Shown piece by piece: positions 26,653 to 38,490 of a stretch of DNA of 64,000 bases. A model generated the notes under the pieces. It was given only the letters and a program-made list of their open reading frames with translations. It did not search any database and was not told the origin of the DNA. The translations under genes and the position numbers were made by a program. Source of the stretch: Terfezia claveryi (lineage: Eukaryota > Ascomycota > Pezizomycetes > Pezizales > Pezizaceae); the NCBI GenBank assembly GCA_015179025.1, contig WHUX01000132.1:62001-126000 (forward strand), written 5' to 3'. The stretch's first letter is position 1; each line of letters starts with the position of its first letter.

Positions 26653-29595
26653 TTAGTAACTAAATGGCCGAAGTAGCACTTGTGCTTTGAAAATGACTGA
26701 AGGCTGTTTCCTCTGCTGAACTCTAACAACCAAGGGCATTGCTACCATCTTAATCACCGCACGCTCTCTCTCCAAGCTCAAAGCGTCTATGTTCTTGTAA
26801 TATTGCTCAGCGTCGTGCATCAAGTCAGCCTTGAATTGTTCATGGACTTTGGGGAAATCGATGAACCATTCTTTATCTCCGCCTGCTCTGGACATTGCCG
26901 AAGAAAGACGATCGGCATGCTCAAAAATGTTCTGAAGGCTGCGCTCACTTGCATCGACAACAGTGGAATCATTGCAACGCGAAATCAGAATACGAATAAG
27001 ATCATGGACGCTTTTGCAAATCTTGCTGCAACGTTTTCCCGATTCCTATGAGAATGAATCGTTAGCATTGCAGCCTACAATTACCATATTTGATACCACT
27101 TACACCCTCAAGAGCGCTTTCGTTTGTTTGTAGGATTCTCTGAAAAGCTGGATCGAAGATTTCCCATCTAATGAACCTGGAGACCAAACCTTGAACAACG
27201 AAGGATTTCGTCTTCTCACTCCCGATGAGCGATTCTACATAGTCATCTCTCTCGAAGACAGTTTTAAGGGCGTCTTCTAATTCTTGGGGGATCCCCTCCG
27301 CGGTTGGGAACTTGAAGTATCTATCAGCCCAGCTTTTCACACTGCTCGTGAAAAGCATTGCGAACTCAGATTGGAAGTATTGATCGTCCTTTATGTTATT
27401 CGCATCGGGAGAGCTATGCTGGTATTGAAAGCTAGTAAACTGGAGGTGGTGTTGATAGAATTGTTGTAATCTAGTAGATGTGTCAAGGATCTCTGGTGAA
27501 TCACTGGAGCGTTTGGATGTTGGAGGAGAGTTCTGATACTGCAGTCTTTCGTTTAGTCTATGATACTGGATTTCGCTTTCCTGGAACCTGCGTTGGTACT
27601 GAAGGGCCAATTTGTGAAGGTGATCTCGCTCTTTCATGCATTCCAGAAGTTGGTGCTTTGTACGGTCAAGTTCTGACTTCACAATGTAACACGAGGCACA
27701 ACTCTGGTTGTTAGACGAATATTGGGAGCGGGGCAAATGGTGGTTGTAGGCTATGGAGGAATGGCCACCATGAGATGCATGGAACACCTGGGAACGACTT
27801 AAATTCAACTGACGATCTCGCGAAGGCTGTTGGTAAGATCCGTGATAATTATCAATTGCAGGCAGGCAGGATGGCACTGTGCTCCTGCTCTGGGTGTGTG
27901 GGTGTCCCGCCGTTTCAATCAAGTCGTTCCAGCGTTCATTTCTTTCAATCCTTTCGGCAAGGGTTGGCTTGCTAGGTATTTTAGAGCCGTTCGATTTACG
28001 ACACTCCACTACGCCGAATGCCGGCCAAGTATCTGCAACTACATCAGGTACCACGGAGGCATCCCGGTTCTTTCGTCGTGGATTGAAGTAATTTTCGAGA
28101 AATGGATCCTCCGAGTTGGAAGTAGGGGAAAGGCTTGACATGCCATTATCATGATATAGGCTGGAGATTGATGGTGTTGGATGTTGAATGGAGGATCGCA
28201 AACCATCTCCAGAGTCCATGAGCGTTAGTTGTTGGTCAAAGAGTTTACTGGACCCTAGGTGATTGTTGGGTTCAGGCTTAACCAAGGAGCTGCGTCCTGG
28301 AGCTCGCTCTGTTGCGACGCCTGTCTGAATTGCTGCCCCCGAACTTGCATTGCTGGTCAAGAAAGTTGATGGAGTCCTTGTTAGTTTGTGACTATTTTCA
28401 CTCCGCTTTCGATTGTTCGTGGAGTCCTCACTCGCTTCTCTGGCTGAATCTGTATTGTTCTTCGAGAATATGCTTCCTCCGAAAGCCGATTGTATGTGAG
28501 GAGTAGGGGATGGTGTGAACTGTGGAAATTGTAGACTGAGTCTTCCAACATCAGTGTCCACCGAGTATCCCTGGGCAACAGAGGAAGTACTATTCTTCAG
28601 CTGATGAGTTTGGTTCGATTGCTGGTAGTAATCACTGAAAGAAGAATCGAACATATTCGACTGAGGACTAGACTCTTGCGAGCTGGATACCGAATCAGTT
28701 GAGACGTTACTGCTGAAACTTACGGGAAGTCCATGGGTGAAAAAGCTTTCAGTGTCAGCAACCATCAAACCGTTAGAACCGGTTGATACGACGTTGCTTG
28801 CTGTGCCTGCTCCCGCCTGCTGATTCCCGCTTGCACGGGTCGACGCTAAACGGGTTGGTACATTTCCGGAAGAAGATGGGCCTGCAGCTGGTATACCGGG
28901 TTGCCTCATGGTCCATGGAGATTCCAGGTTTGAGAAGCATTCCTGGACCTGTTCAGGGGTGCTCTGAGGCTGAAAGCCGCTGTCAACTAACCTGGGCCCC
29001 CTCACGGTGGTCGCCGGGGGTTTAATATCTGCTCTGAGCTGGGGAAACGTGAGGGATGCTACACTTTGTGCTTGGGAAGTCGCTTCGGAGCTGGAGAGTG
29101 CGCATGGCCTGGAACCTGGTCGGGGAGTAAACTTGAGTGATCCATTTCTCTGGGACGACACCGGTACTGCCGCTGCAGCTGATGGTGCTGTAATAACTGT
29201 TATTTCTGAACAACTAGTGGGGGTGGGTTCAAAGTGCCAAAGTATCAACATGCTATAAATATATTTATTTTCATATATATAGTAATATATGGGGTGAGGG
29301 CAAACAGGATAGGAATATAAAATTTACCTCTATTATTTTCTGCTTGCTCAAGCTGATGCCCCCAAATCAGTCCTGCAGGATTTATAGCCGGGCTTCTCTG
29401 GGGCTCCATCGTAAGTGGAAGATACCCCGAAGGCAGAGATCCGATCCCCGCATCATGTCGATACTGGGCTGCGTAAATTTCGTGAACTCGCCGCCGCTCG
29501 GCAATTAGATCCAATGCCTGACCGCCATTCGAGGTTGAAAGACTTCTTGCAAGGCTGGCGTCGTCGTTGTGAGTTTCGTAACCTCTGGAGGGCAT
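26653..29595 (-). CDS. Large Ser/Asn/Gln-rich protein with coiled coil and helical C-terminal domain, function unknown
   Basis: I do not recognise the family. Exons: 29595-29328, 29205-27104 and 27045-26653. The second intron has a GTAAGT donor, a GCTAAC branch point and a TAG acceptor; the first has a GTAAAT donor and a CAG acceptor (alternatives 29196 or 29187 keep frame). The model gives 920 residues. The ATG at 29595 is the first in frame after a non-ATG upstream extension. Roughly residues 90-560 are Ser/Asn/Gln/Pro-rich and probably disordered. A coiled coil of about 45 residues (ELDRTKHQLLECMKERD onward) follows near residue 590-640. The last 220 residues are helical with conserved-looking aromatics (WADRYFKFP, RFIRWEIFDP, WFIDFPKV). 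There is no signal peptide, membrane segment, zinc motif or obvious catalytic motif. This layout suggests a scaffolding or regulatory protein, which is inference only. Confidence 0.8.
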
Positions 29596-32366
29596 ATTGG
29601 CAATTTGGTTCTTTCGATTTTGAAAGAGCTGTTGCCGCAGTATTGTGGGCAGTTTGATACTTCCCAAGTATATTTGTTGGGTGGGTGATAAACTTTGCTC
29701 CTCTGTCCTAAGCAAGGCAGAGGCCCTTGATGGATCAGGCGACCGATTGATGCTTCACGAACCCGATCGATGGTGGAAATAGGAATGCAGCTAGAAGTTA
29801 GCTCCTCCAAAGGTAGTCTCAAGCGTTGAAGGACGGAATAACACGCCGGGTACCAGCCAGGTAGGCTGAGGTACAGTCGTAGGCGGAATTGTGTCTTGAC
29901 TGGATGAGAAGCAGTGGAAGTTGCCTAGAGTAGGATTGTGAGCATGTAAGAGCATGTAAGACGCAAAGGGACAGGAACTACAAACGATTTAATGCGAGGG
30001 AACGAAAGGATGCGCTCCGATGCCGAGGGGAAGTGTGGGTTGCAAAGGAGCGGGGCCACACGACGAGAAGGTGGGGAGGAGACCGGGAAGATTGAAAAGC
30101 ACGGCGGAAGGGAGAAGAGCGTAGTGAAGTAGTTGTGCGCAAGCGTGACTGTAAAACACCAATACAGCCAAAGATAAAACAGGACTCCATACTCAATGGC
30201 CACAGACTGACTTTTACAGACCCCGACTAGTCATTCACAAATTTGAATGGCCCTCTGGTCAGGTAAAGTGCCCTCCAATGCTTTTGTTTGGCTGCCATAC
30301 CTCTCACAGTCCGCGATTTCGCCATTCACCACCCGAGCAGTTTCAGGCAAATGTATCAGCCTGAACAGCCCTTGATTCTGAGAAGGCCAGAGCAACATTA
30401 GAGGTATAACTCATTGAGATATCTATTGCATGACGGCAATAGCCAAAAAAAGTGAAATGGACTTCGGTCTGTGAACGAACTTTGAAGGTATAGGGACTGT
30501 AGACCACGGGCATCGCCTTAGATCATTTGATGATCGAAAATGTCAATAATAAATAACAAGTAGATAAGCAAGCTTAACACCATTCATTGACGGAGATTCG
30601 GCCAGAAGTACAAGGCAGCTGAGAGACCGGTGCGGAAGGCTCAACTCCAGACTGTGCCATAACTGGCTACAGACAGCCGCTCCCATGCTCATACAATTAA
30701 CTCAGCAATGCTATCTTCATACCATCCATCCCCCTTAAACAGTCTCAAACCAAAATACTTGTTGGTAGCCGACCAGTCACCTCGAGCCACCAATCCCGAT
30801 GCCATATTTTGGTGCCGTATGTATAACTCGAGCCAGAACGGGTTTCTATTGCAATATGCCGGTAAGAAAAGCTAGGTAGCACACAGTGCTCGAGCTGCTC
30901 CATCGTGTGCCCCTTGATACTCATGCATCGAGAAGATGACACTTTATGAGACCGAAGTTAACGTACACAAATAAGGTCGAGAGGACTCACCACATTAAAG
31001 GCACTATTGAACATCCGCTAGGTCTATCAGAACCATTGTCCTCATGCCTACGCCTGACGTTGTAGACCCCTCTCTAGCTCTGCTTGAGTCGTAAACTTGT
31101 TATGCGACGGATGGAGCCCACGTGCTATGCCAACCGTCGGCACCCAATACTAAGGTACCTGTAGCTAGTTATGTGGATACGGAGGACGAAAATGGGAAGA
31201 CGGCCGAACTTGGGAAGCTAAGCTCCTGCATTAAGATTCGGCACGAGCATGATGGGTTGCGGGTGGGGTATGTTTGAAACATTGCAAAGTGTCACAATTC
31301 TTCCGCGAGATTGAAACAAATCTGGGCCCCCCAAAAAATTATTAAGATGAAGGAAGCTTGGGAGACGAAACTGGGACGTGGAAGCCAATTGGTTTTCTCA
31401 ACCGTTGATGGCGTGCATACTCCGATGGACGGACAGAAACCCTGACTGGGAGGGATATCAGCAGCGGCTGGAGGCACGAATGATAAAGTGCAAAGACTAT
31501 AAAAGTCATGGCGGTGCGTATATTTAGAATGGCCGCGAGTACACAACGGCAAGCGAGGTGGGAATTAACATACTTAAGATGGATTTAGGAAGATGCTGAA
31601 TAAAGGTAAGTGCCGGGCAAAACAAAAAAGCAGTAAAGCAAGAATAACAGAAAATGGTTCCCCTAGCTATTCCATCAACGCTGGCGGCCGCTGCCATCCT
31701 ACATACCTCACATGTGTTCGTCTGGCACGCCGTATCCACTCCCGGCAACTCACAACCTTTAAACGGGCTTACAATGCATGTCGTTCAGTGGTACCACCAT
31801 AAGCAGTTGCCACTGCAGAGGAACGTGATCAGGCAGGTGTGTTTGTCTGTAACAGGTAGAATAGGCAGCCAAGATCTATCTTCAGGTGAGCAGGTTATTC
31901 TTTTGGTGGTATATGGAGCGTAATTGCCTGGAACAAGCTATATATATATGATGGTAGACACCTTCGGCAGGCACCATGAGAGCTAGAATTCGAGAGTTAA
32001 TTGAGAGCTCGGAAAAGAGTTTGTGTGGGTTGTAGCAAAATCGGGAAGAAGCAGTTAATGACAACCCTACGTGATGAGTGCACGATTCAGAAGCCGGATG
32101 CAAAATAGAAATCCCCCTAAATGATCGTGTCAATGTAGAAAAGGCGAAAATGAGAGCCAGAAAGAACCAGAATAATTGGTGAATGTACTTCATAAATCTA
32201 GGCAAGAGCATTTTGAATTAATCTCGCTATTCGGATTTGACCAATGCAGCAGTACATTATGGACGATCACACAGGAAGAAATGAAACTAAGTGAGAAAAA
32301 ATTATCTACATACCGTAGTGATTCAACAGTTTCATAAAAGCATTTTCTCCAAGCTGGTTGCTTGAC
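29596..32366. other. Intergenic interval between two minus-strand genes
   Basis: No supported gene. The right part would include the 3' flank of the RBM39-like gene, the left part the promoter and 5' UTR of the 920-residue protein. Open frames up to 109 codons have no recognisable content. Confidence 0.5.
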
Positions 32367-34301
32367 CTACAAACCAGCTGAAGCCTTTAACCTAAACATA
32401 CTTGAATAAACAGCATCCACAACGGGACTAGCTGATATTCTTCGCCCGCCGAAAAATCTTCCGTTAAGGCCTTGAATTGCCTTTTCCCCGCCGGAGACCT
32501 TCTCAAACTTGATGTAAATCTCGCCCTGAGAGTTGGGGTCAAGTGAGATATGTACTATTTTGCCATATTTGGCCTCGCACTCAGCTTTGACATCGTCTTC
32601 AAGCTCCTTGACCCATGCTTCACCGGACTCCCTGAGTTACGTTTCATGTTAGTAGGAGCTAGTAAGCCGGAATAAAGGTAGATTAAACTCACTCTGCAGA
32701 ATCAAACATGTTTTTTAGCACAATACACCGGCTCGCCATTGACACATTGACCGGCAAAAGCTTGGGTGGGAGCTTCTCGGGAGGCCTCTGCGGTTGTTTT
32801 TGGGCTTTGTCTCCAGGTTTCCCAGTGGGGCTAGCGGGCTCATCCTGTCTCGCCAGTTTGCGCATAAGCAAGTCCCTACTGTAATTATTGAAATTCACAC
32901 CAGCAACGTCCGTATCGTCTAAAGCGCTCGCTCCAGTACCAACGTTCTTGTCGTCATTCCTCCCACCACCGCCGCCGGCCCGTCTGCCTTCGTACCCCCC
33001 CTGGCCATGGCTCTGTTGGCCACCAAATCTTTGCAGCATTTGGGCAGTTGATTCCGGCGTGAATTTGTCATTTCCGAGGCCGACACGGATAGGACGCCCT
33101 GCAAGATCGAAACCATTCATCTTTTCAAGTGCTTCTCTCGCCTGAGCAGGGTCACGGTACCTGCATAAATGTTAACACCAGCAGCATGACTCAATATATA
33201 TGAAGGATTACTCACTGTACAAACCCATATCCTCTAGATCTTCCCCCTTCCTCTTTTTGCAACTGCACAAACTCCAGTTCTCCCCATGGTTCAAAGACAT
33301 GGCGGAGATCATTTTCCGTAATGCTAAAGTGAATGTTCCCAACATATAATCTGTGAAATGGGACTGTATTAGCGTCTTTTTGAGCGGCTTGATCAACTCG
33401 AGCTTGGCGATTCTTCTCTGCCTCGGTGAGCTGAGCAATGATGGGAATTCCAAGAAGTCGTTGACCGGTTAGTTGAATTGCCTTGGGAACGGATGCTTCG
33501 TCCTTGAATTCTACGTAACCAACCCTTCAAACGAGAACATTAGCAAATCCCTTCTCAGTTTCAACGCGGGTGACTAGTATAATATACCCTTTGGATCTCC
33601 CACTGACTCTGTCCTTTACAATCTGAGCTTCTTTAACCGGCCCTGCCTTCTCGAAGAACGCTACTAGTTCTTTCGTTCTCAAGCGAGCAGCTAGTTGCTG
33701 TACAAATACAGTTCGTCGATCACGTTCATCTTCAGTCAGTTGCGGGGAACGAGTCCTGGGAAAATATTAGCATGTAATATTAGTACGTAATTGAGCAGGA
33801 GCAAACCTAGAGCGAGACCTCCCACCCCGTCTGCGGGGGGAGCGTGTTCTCCTCCTTCTCCTGTCATAGTCCCTGTCATCACGATCGTCATAATCGCGGC
33901 GACGATAATACCTATCATCGCGGTCTCTGTCCCTGTCCGCGGAATAACGGCCACGTCTTTCATCATATCCGTCATCATCGTAATCTCTTCTTCTACGCCT
34001 AGATTCCCAAAGTTAATATTTCTGTAAGAATATCAAAGTTGTAGGCGAGTTATGTAACATACCGCTCACTGTCTCTGCTCCGACGCCTACTGTCGTGACT
34101 TCGAGGGGTACTTCTACCATCGTCTCGATCTAAGCCCCGGTCCCTATCATCTCGATGTCTATCACTTCGATCCCTTCCGTCCTTTCCGTTTCGTACATCA
34201 CCATCCGCCGCTCCGGAGGAGGAAGGTCTGTCATGGTGCTTAGATGGTGTTGCTGCCTTGAAAGGTTCTTCAAGAAGGGCTTCTACGTCTAGAGAAGACA
34301 T
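32367..34301 (-). CDS. RBM39/Rsd1-type RNA-binding splicing factor (SF-CC1 family)
   Basis: This family couples U2AF-like factors to the spliceosome in the nucleus. Six exons: 34301-34063, 33998-33807, 33755-33588, 33524-33216, 33160-32693 and 32631-32367, giving 546 residues; all five introns are 51-64 nt and phase-consistent. An Arg/Asp/Ser-rich RS-like region covers about residues 30-145. RRM1 starts near residue 153 ([12 protein letters not shown], with GRSKGVGYVEF as RNP1). RRM2 starts near 258 (LYVGNIHF as RNP2, [13 protein letters not shown] as RNP1). A Gly-rich linker leads to a C-terminal U2AF-homology motif from about 444 ([14 protein letters not shown]), whose GRFFGGR matches the R-X-F motif that binds ULM peptides. 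The protein ends soon after [10 protein letters not shown]. It is divergently paired with SEC63, with 605 bp between start codons. Length and domain order match the family. Confidence 0.95.
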
Positions 34302-34906
34302 CTTTGGGGAATGAGTTCTTTTCTTCCTGACCTGTCCTTTCTTGAATATTATCCTGCGAGTCGATTGCTTGATCTCCTTCAGGCCGATCGGTAACCTAGA
34401 GACTTCTCGGCTGGATGTGATTGAGTTGGCTTGTATCCTCGACACGCACAAGGAAGGTGCAAAATACTGAAAAGCCGAATCCTCTCCAATTGTTTTTCTT
34501 CAGCTATGGGAACTAAAGCTACGGTGTTTGGAATCGACAGAGGTGCGGAGTGTCGAGAAGGGGAGGTTGGGCCTACGGATGGAGCCGCCAATGAAAAACT
34601 CTTAGGAGTAGATGAGCTGCGCCACAGAAGCTGCGCCACATATTTTTGGCAGTCAACACACGTGACCACCCTACACACCAGCTTGAGAGGACACATGTTG
34701 TTTCCGCAAGGATCAGCACCGCAAACATCACAACGGCCACATATTCACAAAAAGGCGTCCCCGATCTCGCTCACTACGGCACCTCGTTCTCATCTACATA
34801 TTCATTTTCGGAGGATATATTGGCATACCTCACCAAATTTCGCTAGCGATTCCCTCACGGGAGTGCTATCAACAAACGTGCGAATCTGCGTGAGATATCC
34901 GCCAAT
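34302..34906. promoter_or_regulatory. Shared divergent promoter of the RBM39-like gene and SEC63
   Basis: The start codons of the two divergent housekeeping genes are 605 bp apart, so both promoters and 5' UTRs lie here. A CACGTGAC element, the consensus bound by Cbf1-type bHLH factors, lies at 34659-34666. A long open frame crosses part of the interval but has no recognisable protein and ends inside SEC63 in another frame, so it is treated as chance. Confidence 0.6.
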
Positions 34907-37275
34907 ATGTCCAGAGATTACAATTACGACAATGAGGTACTGGATACTCCACCTTGCACCTAGAATGGGAATGGAAACTTACAATCCCTTGTGGGACCTA
35001 CCAGGGCCAATTCTTTCCCTACTTCATACTCACGATGCTGGGACTCATCCTCGTTCCCCTCACCTACTCAGCTTTTGCGCCCAGTAAACGTACGTCTATA
35101 CCTCTTGAACCATCTCAGTCCCCTGAGCTTTCTATTCTAACGGTTTGGTATCTGTTCCATAGAATCTAAAGCATCCAAGGCCGTACTAGTGAAAACCGGC
35201 TTTTTGCCTCCCAAAGCCGAACTTATTGAAGCTTCCAGGTGGAGGCAGGCCAAACGTGAGAGGCGGATAAAGCGCTTTTTGTCAATCGTAGTAGGGTGGG
35301 GTTTGTTCTCATACATGGCATATTTGGTGGTGACAACGAAGGCTGGGGGTTCAAAGCTATGGGATCCATATGACATCTTAGGCATTTCTTCGGTATGGAT
35401 ACAGCTTGAACGATATTTAATGTGTCAAGCGTGTTAATCGTTCACAAATAGGGCTCATCCGAGAAAGCTATAAAGAAGCATTACCGGAAATTAGCAATGC
35501 AATTCCATCCTGACAAGATTTCGCCCACAGGCAACGAGACCATTGAAACTTTAAACGATCGTTTCGTCGAAATGACGAAGGCTTATAAAGTGCTCACCGA
35601 TGAGGAGATCCGGAACAACTATGAGCTTTATGGACACCCAGATGGGAAGCAATCCTACTCCATTGGAATCGCTTTACCACAATGGATCGTAGCATCTGAG
35701 AATACATATTACGTTTTAGCTGTCTACGGATTCATTTTCGGCATTATGCTCCCATACACCGTGGGGAAATGGTGGTATGGGACTAAGAAACATACAAAGG
35801 ATGGTGTTATAACAGAGTCTGCCGGAAGTCTATTCAAGGCATACGACCAGGTTACAGACGAGCGAAGGCTTATTGAAGTTCTACCACTCGGAGAAGAGTA
35901 CAAAGGCTTGGCAAAAGAATGGGGAAATCTAGGAAATGATGCCACGGTCGAGAATAAAATCAAGGACGTGATTGGGAAGAAGTCATTCAAACGATTGCAA
36001 GAAATGGAGGAGGGGCCAAGGAGACGAGCACTGGGCCTTCTTTGGGCATATCTATACCGTGTCGATTTGGGCACAGAAGCCCTTGAATATGGTAAGTTGT
36101 CACGTGTACTTTGGCTCGTCGTAATTACTAATTGTAAAATAGCCAAACTAGATACCGCCCCCCCGGCAATCACCTTGAATAACTCCTTCCTTTCTATTGC
36201 ACTAGCTTACGGAAGCACTGCTCCTATACTAGCCTCTATGCATGTTTCTCAGTGTTTGATTCAAGCAATTGCACCCGGTGAATCTCCACTTCTGCAACTC
36301 CCGGCTTTTACTCCAGCGATTGTAGCCGCAGTCGAGCAAGATGGAGGGAAAAATCACTGGACCATCCAACGTTTCATGACCCTTTCTGAGCAACGGCGGC
36401 GGCAACTGTGCATTGGTGACGGCCTTTTGAACGAGGCAGAGTATGAGCAAGCAATAGCTTTTGCGAAGAAGCTTCCCGCCCTTAAAGTGGAGGCTGCATT
36501 TTTCAAAGTTGCGGGGGAGAAACACGTGACGGTTTCTTCACTCGTACAATTTGTTATAAAGGCCAGAATTGCCCCACCAGGAGCAGACTTGCAGCCTGTT
36601 GATGAAAAGGATCTCTTGGACGAAGATCCAGATGAAAGTGACGTTGACGCCCTGATTGGCCGAAAGTCAAATCGCTGGTCCCAAGCCTCTGCCAAAAAGC
36701 CCGCCAAAGCTCAACCTAATCCACTTGCCCATGCACCTTATTACCCACGTGATTATTCTCCGAGATGGCACTTGTTCCTCGCAGATGCAAAACAAGGGAA
36801 GATGATCATTCCTCCGACCACATTCACTCAGCTGGAAAAGACCGTTGAGGGGGGTGTTGAGACGCTTAAACTACAGTTCCAAGCGCCCCCTCAAAAGGGA
36901 GAATACACTTTTGTGATGCACCTTGTAAACGATGCGTATCTGGGTATTGATACAAAAATGAATGTTAGAATGGTAGTAGAGGGCCCGGAGAAGGTGATGC
37001 AGATGGGGGCAGAAGAAGACGAGATCAGTGAACCCGATGAAGGTAAGCTCACACGCCTTAATCTACTATGATATACGATAGACGCTAATATGTGCACAGA
37101 TTCAATAGCTGGTCAAATGAACGCTATGAGGGGTGGCCCTGTCAAGAAGAGAGGCAAGAAGAGCGACAGTGATGACAGTGATGAAGATGATGAAGAGGAG
37201 AGTGACACTGATGGAGAGAAGAACGTGCAGGAGGACAGTGAAACTGACACTGACACTGACACTGATGAAGAATAA
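34907..37275 (+). CDS. SEC63: Sec63, J-domain subunit of the ER translocon
   Basis: Sec63 recruits BiP/Kar2 to the Sec61 channel for post-translational import into the ER. Six exons: 34907-34936, 35005-35089, 35163-35392, 35452-36091, 36143-37042 and 37100-37275, giving 686 residues, the usual fungal length. Exon 1 encodes only ten residues (MSRDYNYDNE), a typical Sec63 start. Three membrane segments are visible at about 13-34 (FFPYFILTMLGLILVPL), 76-92 and 200-222. The lumenal J domain (WDPYDILGIS onward) lies between the second and third, with the Hsp70-stimulating HPD at 134-136. The Sec63/Brl domain follows, and the tail from about 640 is Asp/Glu/Ser/Thr-rich, as expected for the Sec62-binding acidic end. 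The fourth intron is 51 nt and in frame, so an unspliced reading would insert 17 residues. It is divergent from the RBM39-like gene and convergent with prefoldin 4. Confidence 0.96.
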
Positions 37276-37810
37276 TAGGAGTTATGATAGGAGTTGTTTA
37301 TTGTTACTTGGACGATTTGTCCTCACATATTTTCTCCTGCTCTTTTTGTTTTGTGTATTCTATTTTATAACCGGGATTCGGATGCGTTTGTTTGTCTTGT
37401 GGTTACTTATGAAAGATCTATTGCACTCCTAATTTGAAGTACTTACACTGCCATCTCCTCGCTTAGATTTGCTTCTAGTTCCCCATTCTATGTAGATACT
37501 TATTCCTGAATTCGAACCGAATTTTTTGGTAGCCCTCATTTTAAATGGGGGACATAGTTCTTAATGCTCACATTCAGAGAATTAAACATCCTCTGAGAGT
37601 CCCTTTCGGTCCGTAGCCAACCTAATCCATCACCAACTAATGAAGGAAGAACACGTGAAAAAATCTGGAATAATACACGTGATACAAACTTCACTCACAG
37701 CATAAATATCGAAATATCTCACTTGAGAGTAAGATCTCAGCCATGAAAACATAAGCTCACTCTTGCCCCCCTACTCCCGCCAAATTCCACCCCAACCTGC
37801 CATGCCTTCC
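37276..37810. other. Convergent 3' intergenic region
   Basis: The 535 bp between the stops of SEC63 and prefoldin 4 must contain both transcription ends. No hairpin terminator is expected in a fungus. The sequence is T-rich just after SEC63, and two CACGTG palindromes lie at about 37651 and 37676. Confidence 0.5.
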
Positions 37811-38356
37811 TTACACCTCCAAATTAATCGCCTTCCCAAACTTCGCATACAACCCCATTTTCAGCGTGTCCATCTCCTCTCTCCCAAATTCTAGCTTTGC
37901 CTCTATCGCCTCAATCTCCTTATCGATTTCCGCTGTGCTAGTTTCTAACATTGCTTGGACTTCGGGGACGGGGAGATGTATGAATGCATCGCCGATTTTG
38001 TAGGGGATAAGCTCATCTTCATCGGCAAGTTCGAGCTCGGAGGTGACATCCGTTAGATACTCTTTCTCTTGCTGGGGGTTTTGTTAGGTCCATTATACAG
38101 CAAACAGGGGGGTTGTGGAATGGTGGAGATGTGGTGGGGTTAGCAAACCTGCTTCTTCTCAAGCTCCTCTTTTAATAACGTCTGCTTTTGATGTAGTGTC
38201 GAGAACTGATTGATCTGGTCTTGGTCTACACGGGAGACTTCGACATCGTCTGAGGTCTCCTCGTCCCGAGAGAGCTAGATCGAACGGTCAGTAAATTCAA
38301 AGGAAGGATTCAGCGCCAAAAGTAGTATATACCATGCGCCGATTCATGTTCATCAT
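37811..38356 (-). CDS. GIM3: Prefoldin subunit 4
   Basis: Prefoldin is the cytosolic hexamer that hands nascent actin and tubulin to the chaperonin TRiC/CCT; subunit 4 is a beta-type subunit. Exons: 38356-38333 (only 24 nt), 38274-38149 and 38071-37811, giving 136 residues, close to the family norm. The product begins MMNMNRRM, continues with the characteristic VSRVDQDQINQFS stretch, an N-terminal coiled coil, the central hairpin region (LIPYKIGDAFIHLP) and a C-terminal coiled coil (EIDKEIEAIEAKLEFGREEM), ending GKAINLEV. Introns are 58 and 77 nt. A second ATG at 38353 or a third at 38347 would change the start by a few residues only. A GTCACGTG element lies about 127 bp upstream of the start. 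Confidence 0.95.
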
Positions 38357-38482
38357 TGTGTCTTGAAGTCTGCTGTTGACGTCGACTTAATGTGGGGTAT
38401 TGTGGCTCCAGATGTCAAAGCTCCGATGTCGTAAATATCCCGACACAGGATAAGATAAGCTCATGGGCGAATAAATTCGCAT

Positions 38483-38490
38483 GTCACGTG
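38483..38490. promoter_or_regulatory. GTCACGTG E-box upstream of prefoldin 4
   Basis: A perfect core of the Cbf1-type site (TCACGTG) about 127 bp upstream of the prefoldin start codon. A second ATCACGTGA occurs at about 38822, and a related element lies in the RBM39-SEC63 promoter. Assignment as a working site is inference from sequence and position. Confidence 0.35.

Noticed and set aside
34431..35087. 218-codon plus-strand ORF across the RBM39-SEC63 promoter
   Set aside because: It starts without ATG, runs into SEC63 exons in the wrong frame, and the spliced SEC63 model explains the region.
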